Below, one piece after another: positions 60,016 through 64,000 of a DNA stretch of 64,000 bases. The notes beneath the pieces are model-generated. The model saw only the letters and a list, made by a program, of their open reading frames with translations. It had not been told where the DNA came from and did not search any database. Numbering within the stretch: position 1 is the first letter of the stretch; each line of letters begins with the position of its first letter. This stretch comes from Sulfurimonas sp. HSL-3221 (lineage in GTDB: Bacteria; Campylobacterota; Campylobacteria; Campylobacterales; Sulfurimonadaceae). A program made the translations under genes and the position numbers. Location: the NCBI RefSeq assembly GCF_021044585.1, contig NZ_CP087998.1, positions 1,364,001 to 1,428,000 on the forward strand. Reading direction: 5' to 3'.

Positions 60016-60633
60016 TTATCGCCTGGCGTTATTGACCATAATGGCCAGCTCCAGCCGGCTGGCCACGCCAAGCTTCTCATACACCGTCTTCAAATGGGTC
60101 TTGACCGTCTGTTCCGTGATGTCCGCCGTCTGGCCGATCTCCTTGTTACTCATCCCCAGTGCCACCATCTCCGCCAGCTCGCGCTCCCGCGCTGAAAGCG
60201 GGTCAAGCGCCTCGTGATGCTGGGCTGCCATCATACTGTTCTGTCGGATCATCATCTGGATAAACTCCGGGTAGAGCCAGATATTGCCGCCGACGACGGC
60301 CTTCACGGCCTGATTGATATTGTTGGGCGAAGCGTAGGTGTTCAGCAGGGCGCGTGCCCCCTCTTTGAGCAGCAGTATTCCGTCCGAATAGACGGGGCTG
60401 CTGTTCATCGCCATCACGGCGCTCTTCGTCCCCTTGAGAAACTGGAGCAGCTCCTCTATCTCACCGATGTTGCCGTCGTAATCGAACAGCACGACTGTGG
60501 GATGCGCTTTGTCCAACGCGCCGTAGAGCGCTCCCAGATCCTGAAACATCTGCAGATCATACAACCGCGACATCCCGGTTTTCCAGTGTTTAAGCACAGA
60601 ATCCCGCCTTGAATAGAGGTAAAGTCGTTTCAT
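60016..60633 (-). CDS. LuxR-type regulator with atypical receiver domain
   Basis: A 205-residue DNA-binding protein. The C-terminal 65 residues are a LuxR helix-turn-helix (LSARERELAEMVALGMSNKE, TVKTHLKTVYEKLGV). The N-terminal 120 residues resemble a receiver (VVLFDYDGNIGEIEELLQF), but the paired N-terminal acidic residues and the conserved Lys are not evident, so normal phosphorylation is doubtful. I use the ATG at 60633 with AAGGAG seven bases upstream; it begins one base after the hlyD stop. It is likely to control the secretion locus, including the repeat protein promoter just downstream. Confidence 0.84.
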   Translation of the reverse strand: MKRLYLYSRRDSVLKHWKTGMSRLYDLQMFQDLGALYGALDKAHPTVVLFDYDGNIGEIEELLQFLKGTKSAVMAMNSSPVYSDGILLLKEGARALLNTYASPNNINQAVKAVVGGNIWLYPEFIQMMIRQNSMMAAQHHEALDPLSARERELAEMVALGMSNKEIGQTADITEQTVKTHLKTVYEKLGVASRLELAIMVNNARR

Positions 60634-60634
60634 C

Positions 60635-62023
60635 CTATCGCTCCTTGAAGGCATTGTCTTTCGTACGCAGCAGCGGTTGAAGAATATAGTCGAGAATGCT
60701 CTTTTTGCCCGTGATGATCTCTGCGTTGACGACCATACCCGGAATCAGCTTCAACGGATTCTCCACCGTGCCGAGGAAGGTTTTGTCCGTTTCGATCCAG
60801 ACCTGGTAGTAGGTTTTGCCGTCGGCTTCGTTAATGGAGTCCGGGCTGATCCGCACGACCCGGCCGCTGAGTCCCCCGTAGATGGCGAAATCATAGGCCG
60901 TAATCTTGATCACCGCGCGCTGATCGGGGTACAAAAAGGCGATATCGCGCGGATGGACCTTGACTTCGACCAGCAGCGAATCCCCCGTCGGCAGGATGTC
61001 CATCATCTTCATTCCCGGCGTCACGACCCCGCCGATCGTTGTGACATAGAGGCGCTTGACGATCCCGTCGACGGGCGAGCGCACCAACGTCCGGCTCACC
61101 TGGTCCTCGAGTGCCGCCTGGGACTCCTTGATCCGCTGCATCTGTGCCTCGATGCCGTTGAGCTCCTCCTTGGCACGGTTCTGGAAGGCGAGCTCGGCTT
61201 CGTCGCGTTTGCTCTTCGCCTCGTCGATCATCGCCCGCGTCGACGTAATCTGGTGTCTTGTCGTCGTCAGGGACTGCTGAACGTTGTTGGCATCGCGCTG
61301 CAGCTTGATATAGTCGACCTCGGGCACGATCCGCTTTTCGACCAGAGGTTTGTTGATCTCGATCTCCTTCCGGACCAGTTCCATCTCCCGCTCAAGCTCG
61401 ACGTAGTGCTCCCGCGCTTCTTTGAGCTCGCTGCTGCGCTGGACGATCTGCGCGTCGAGCACCGCGATACTCTTTTTGAGCTGTTTCCGGTTGCTCGTGA
61501 AAAGACTGCGCTCCTTCTCGATCAGCACCTTTTGCGCCGGGTCGCTTGTCTCGGGTTCGAGGAAAGCCGTCCCGTGGGCCTCCGCCCGCAGACGGACCGC
61601 GCGGGCATAAAGTTCGTCATACTCCAGCCGGGTCTTCTCCACCGTCGAACTGAAGTAGATGTCCTGCATCTTCAGCAGCGGTTCGCCTTTTTTGACCAGG
61701 TCGCCCTCTTTGATGAGGATCTCCTTGACGATCCCCCCTTCGAGGTTCTGGATCGGCTTGATCTGACTGCTCGGCACGATCTTGCCGTTGCCCTTGACGA
61801 CCTCGTCGATCATCGCGTGATCCGCCCAGACGATGAAAACCGCCACTGTCAGCAGCATGATCCAGAGAAAAAGCCGCGAATGCAGGGCCGTACGCTCCAG
61901 CACCGCCGCGCTGCGGCTGTTGAGATAGGCCAGCTCCTCCTCCGAAACGACCCGGGGACGCAGATCACTCTTGTCGGAAGGCCGCTTCGGCGGCCGGCTG
62001 GAGAGCATGGAACTGTCAAGCAC
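60635..62023 (-). CDS. HlyD/LapC-type membrane fusion protein of type I secretion
   Basis: A 462-residue adaptor. One transmembrane helix (LFLWIMLLTVAVFIVWADH, residues about 50-68) is followed by a lipoyl-like half, a long coiled coil (about 130-310), the second half-domain, and a C-terminal beta-barrel. It spans the periplasm between the ABC transporter and an outer-membrane TolC protein. It overlaps the ABC gene by eight bases. No tolC gene is in the window. Confidence 0.92.
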   Translation of the reverse strand: MLDSSMLSSRPPKRPSDKSDLRPRVVSEEELAYLNSRSAAVLERTALHSRLFLWIMLLTVAVFIVWADHAMIDEVVKGNGKIVPSSQIKPIQNLEGGIVKEILIKEGDLVKKGEPLLKMQDIYFSSTVEKTRLEYDELYARAVRLRAEAHGTAFLEPETSDPAQKVLIEKERSLFTSNRKQLKKSIAVLDAQIVQRSSELKEAREHYVELEREMELVRKEIEINKPLVEKRIVPEVDYIKLQRDANNVQQSLTTTRHQITSTRAMIDEAKSKRDEAELAFQNRAKEELNGIEAQMQRIKESQAALEDQVSRTLVRSPVDGIVKRLYVTTIGGVVTPGMKMMDILPTGDSLLVEVKVHPRDIAFLYPDQRAVIKITAYDFAIYGGLSGRVVRISPDSINEADGKTYYQVWIETDKTFLGTVENPLKLIPGMVVNAEIITGKKSILDYILQPLLRTKDNAFKER

Positions 62024-64000
62024 TGTGCACCTCCGACTTTTTAAGGTAGGCGAGGACCTCCGCCTTCGTACCGTCCATCACGACCTCCCCGCGCTCGAGC
62101 AGGATGATGCGCTCGACCAGTTCCAAAACGGCGTCTTTGTGCGTCACGAAGAGCGCCGTCTTCCCCTTGATCTTCTGGGAGATCCCGAGGATGGCGATAC
62201 GCTCGCTCTCTTCGTCCAGGTGCGAGGTCGGCTCGTCAAAGAGAACCAAGGAGAAATCGTCGATCAGGGCCCGAGCGATCCCGATGCTCTGACGCTGCCC
62301 GCCCGAAACGTTCTGTCCCTTCTCCTTGATCTTCATATTGAAGCCGTCGGGGTTGAGATTGATGTAGCGCAGGGCGCCGCTCAGGCGCGCCGCCTCGACG
62401 ATCTCGTGCGAATCGATGCCGGGATGCTTCAGGGCGATGTTCTCCTTGATCGTCCCCTGCAGCAGAACGATCTCCTGGGGAACGTAGGCGATCTGCTTGC
62501 GCAGCTCCGCCGGGGCGTACTGATCCATCTCGACGTCGTCCGCGAGGATCATCCCCTCCTTGGGGGCATAAAAGCCCATCAGCAGGTTGATGATGGTCGT
62601 CTTGCCCGAGCCCATCTCTCCCATGATGGCGACGTGTTCGCCGGGTTCGATCGTAAACGAGACGTCATGCAGGGCATTGCGTGCCGAATCGGGGTAGGCG
62701 AAATCGACATTGACGAAATCGATCTTTCCCTTGAAATGGCTGGCGCTGATAAACTCCCGCTCTTTGGGGTGTTCGACGGCGCTTCCCATCACCTTCTCGA
62801 TTGCGCGGAAGCCCGCGCGGGCTTTGTTGAACTGCAAAATCAGCATCACCAGTTTTCCGACGGGGTTGACGGCCCGCGACGAAAGGATGTAGGCGACCAG
62901 CAATCCCCCCGTCGTCAGGATACCCTGGTGGATCATGTAGACGCTGGCCACGATCACGGCGACCGTCTGTACGCGGATCAGAAAGGAGGTCGCCGTCGCG
63001 ATGGAGCCGTTGAGGACGCGGGATTTGAGCCCCCGCTGGGCGATGTTCCCCGTTGCCTCCTCCAGCTTCCACTGCATGACGCTGTTGTAATTGAAGGCCT
63101 TGATCGTTTCGATGGCGTTGAGGCTTTCGAGCAGAATGCTGTTTTTCACCGCCGATGCCTGGTTGGAGTTGCGGATGCTCGTCCGGATCGGTCCTTTTAT
63201 AAGGTAGGCGTACACGACGATAAGGACGATCGTCATCAGCGGGATATAGACGACATTGCCGGCGACCCAGTAAACCACCAACAAGAAAAGAATCGAAAAC
63301 GGGAGGTCGACGAGGGTCGTCACGACGGTCGAGGTCAGAAAGTTCCGGATGCTCTCATACTGTTTCAGGTCGCTTGAAAACGCGCCGACGGAACCGATCT
63401 GCTCGGAGAGCTTCATATCCATGACGTGCTCGAAAATCTTCGAAGACATGATCACGTCGCTCTTCTTCGCCGCGATCTCCATAAAGTAGCTCCGCAAAAA
63501 ACGCAAAAAGGCTTCGAGGACGAAGATGGCCACGACACCGTAGGTGAGGACCCAGAGCGTATCGAGGGCCGTGTTCGGGATCACCCGGTCAAAAACGTTG
63601 CGCATATACAGCGGCAATATCAGAATAAACAGATTGACCAGGAAGGAGCCGACCAGAATGTCCATATAGATCGTTCTCGTGCGCGACAGCGTACTCCAGA
63701 ACCAGTGCCTTTCGTCGTCCTCTTCCTTCTCTTCCTGCGCTTCCAGGCTGAACCCGAAATTCTTTTTCATCAGGAAACAGTACCCGAGGTACTCCGCTTC
63801 CAGGTGTTCGATGGGAATCCACCCCTCCTGCTCGGGAACGCCGGGAAGCAGCACGTTCGCATACTCCATCTCTTTGTCAAACTCGAGCAGCACGCAGGCA
63901 CGATCCTCTTTCAGAATGAGGATGCACGGCAGCAGGTGCTGTGCGATTTTGCGCAGGGATTTCTTTTGAAGGGTACTGGCGAAGCCCGCCTTTTCCGCCG
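62016..64000 (-). CDS. Type I secretion ABC transporter, LapB-like (5' end outside window)
   Basis: The open reading frame continues to the window edge, so the N-terminus is missing. The visible part starts in a C39 peptidase-like domain (LRKIAQHLLPCILILKEDRA). Its upstream catalytic Cys region is not in view. Six transmembrane helices and an ATPase follow, with Walker A GEMGSGKTT, signature NVSGGQRQS and Walker B LVLFDEPTS. It exports an unfolded protein through the HlyD adaptor. The substrate is probably the retention-module protein at 58541-59935. Over 660 residues are visible. Confidence 0.92.
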   Translation of the reverse strand, partial: AEKAGFASTLQKKSLRKIAQHLLPCILILKEDRACVLLEFDKEMEYANVLLPGVPEQEGWIPIEHLEAEYLGYCFLMKKNFGFSLEAQEEKEEDDERHWFWSTLSRTRTIYMDILVGSFLVNLFILILPLYMRNVFDRVIPNTALDTLWVLTYGVVAIFVLEAFLRFLRSYFMEIAAKKSDVIMSSKIFEHVMDMKLSEQIGSVGAFSSDLKQYESIRNFLTSTVVTTLVDLPFSILFLLVVYWVAGNVVYIPLMTIVLIVVYAYLIKGPIRTSIRNSNQASAVKNSILLESLNAIETIKAFNYNSVMQWKLEEATGNIAQRGLKSRVLNGSIATATSFLIRVQTVAVIVASVYMIHQGILTTGGLLVAYILSSRAVNPVGKLVMLILQFNKARAGFRAIEKVMGSAVEHPKEREFISASHFKGKIDFVNVDFAYPDSARNALHDVSFTIEPGEHVAIMGEMGSGKTTIINLLMGFYAPKEGMILADDVEMDQYAPAELRKQIAYVPQEIVLLQGTIKENIALKHPGIDSHEIVEAARLSGALRYINLNPDGFNMKIKEKGQNVSGGQRQSIGIARALIDDFSLVLFDEPTSHLDEESERIAILGISQKIKGKTALFVTHKDAVLELVERIILLERGEVVMDGTKAEVLAYLKKSEVHSA

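Overview
The window reads as chromosome of a GC-rich, microaerobic member of the Campylobacterota (Sulfurimonas-like lineages are the closest fit I can name from memory). The evidence is gene content and order: cvpA-fur-lysS-glyA-DUF1882 recalls the Helicobacter HP0181-HP0184 neighbourhood. Also consistent are a class II DAHP synthase, a catalytically degenerate dihydroorotase, c-type cytochromes, DsbD, PilT, and promoters built almost only from a TATAAT-like -10 box. About one gene in six starts with GTG or TTG. No rRNA, tRNA, CRISPR array, transposase or integrase was found.

Layout. 1-9033 (minus strand) is a storage-polysaccharide cluster: the start of a branching enzyme, two consecutive GT5 glycogen synthases, a GalT-type transferase, a GH57 glucanase, a nucleotidyltransferase fused to a degenerate phosphohexomutase domain, and a free-standing CBM48-like glycogen-binding protein. 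9212-20903 holds housekeeping and aromatic amino acid genes (gatC, pilT, class II DAHP synthase, cvpA-fur-lysS-glyA, trpE-aroE-mltB). 20958-24987 is a NikKLMQO-type ECF nickel importer with an outer-membrane barrel gene. 25214-29485 holds a DUF4139 protein, an APH/P-loop kinase fusion, recR and a methyltransferase.

29490-32402 is a sharply AT-rich island: two small membrane proteins, a TIR-like SWQSD protein and a PD-(D/E)XK-like protein. Two attC-like sites bracket the TIR-like gene, so I read this as integron gene cassettes without an integrase and as a candidate defence locus.

32403-40673 returns to core genes (mltA, dnaJ, chorismate mutase, an ABC exporter, the dihydroorotase homologue). 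40771-44897 is a translationally coupled run, cytochrome c-lpxB-gnnB-gnnA-lpxA-like, predicted to make a diamino-sugar (GlcN3N) lipid A backbone. Its LpxA-like member has lost the catalytic histidines. 44908-56502 holds hemF, trkA-trkH, metE, a TruC-like synthase, a second cytochrome c and dsbD.

56608-64000 (minus strand) is a type I secretion locus: a LapB-like ABC transporter with a C39-like domain (running off the window), a HlyD/LapC adaptor, a LuxR-type regulator, a miniature LapA-like protein and a large putative alpha/alpha-barrel protein. The LapA-like protein has a retention module and a TAAG LapG-type cleavage motif, followed only by Asp-Thr repeats and four GNNGHGND modules.

Most noteworthy are the cassette-borne TIR-like/nuclease-like island, the miniature retention-module protein with its secretion system, and the His-less LpxA paralogue in the gnnAB operon.
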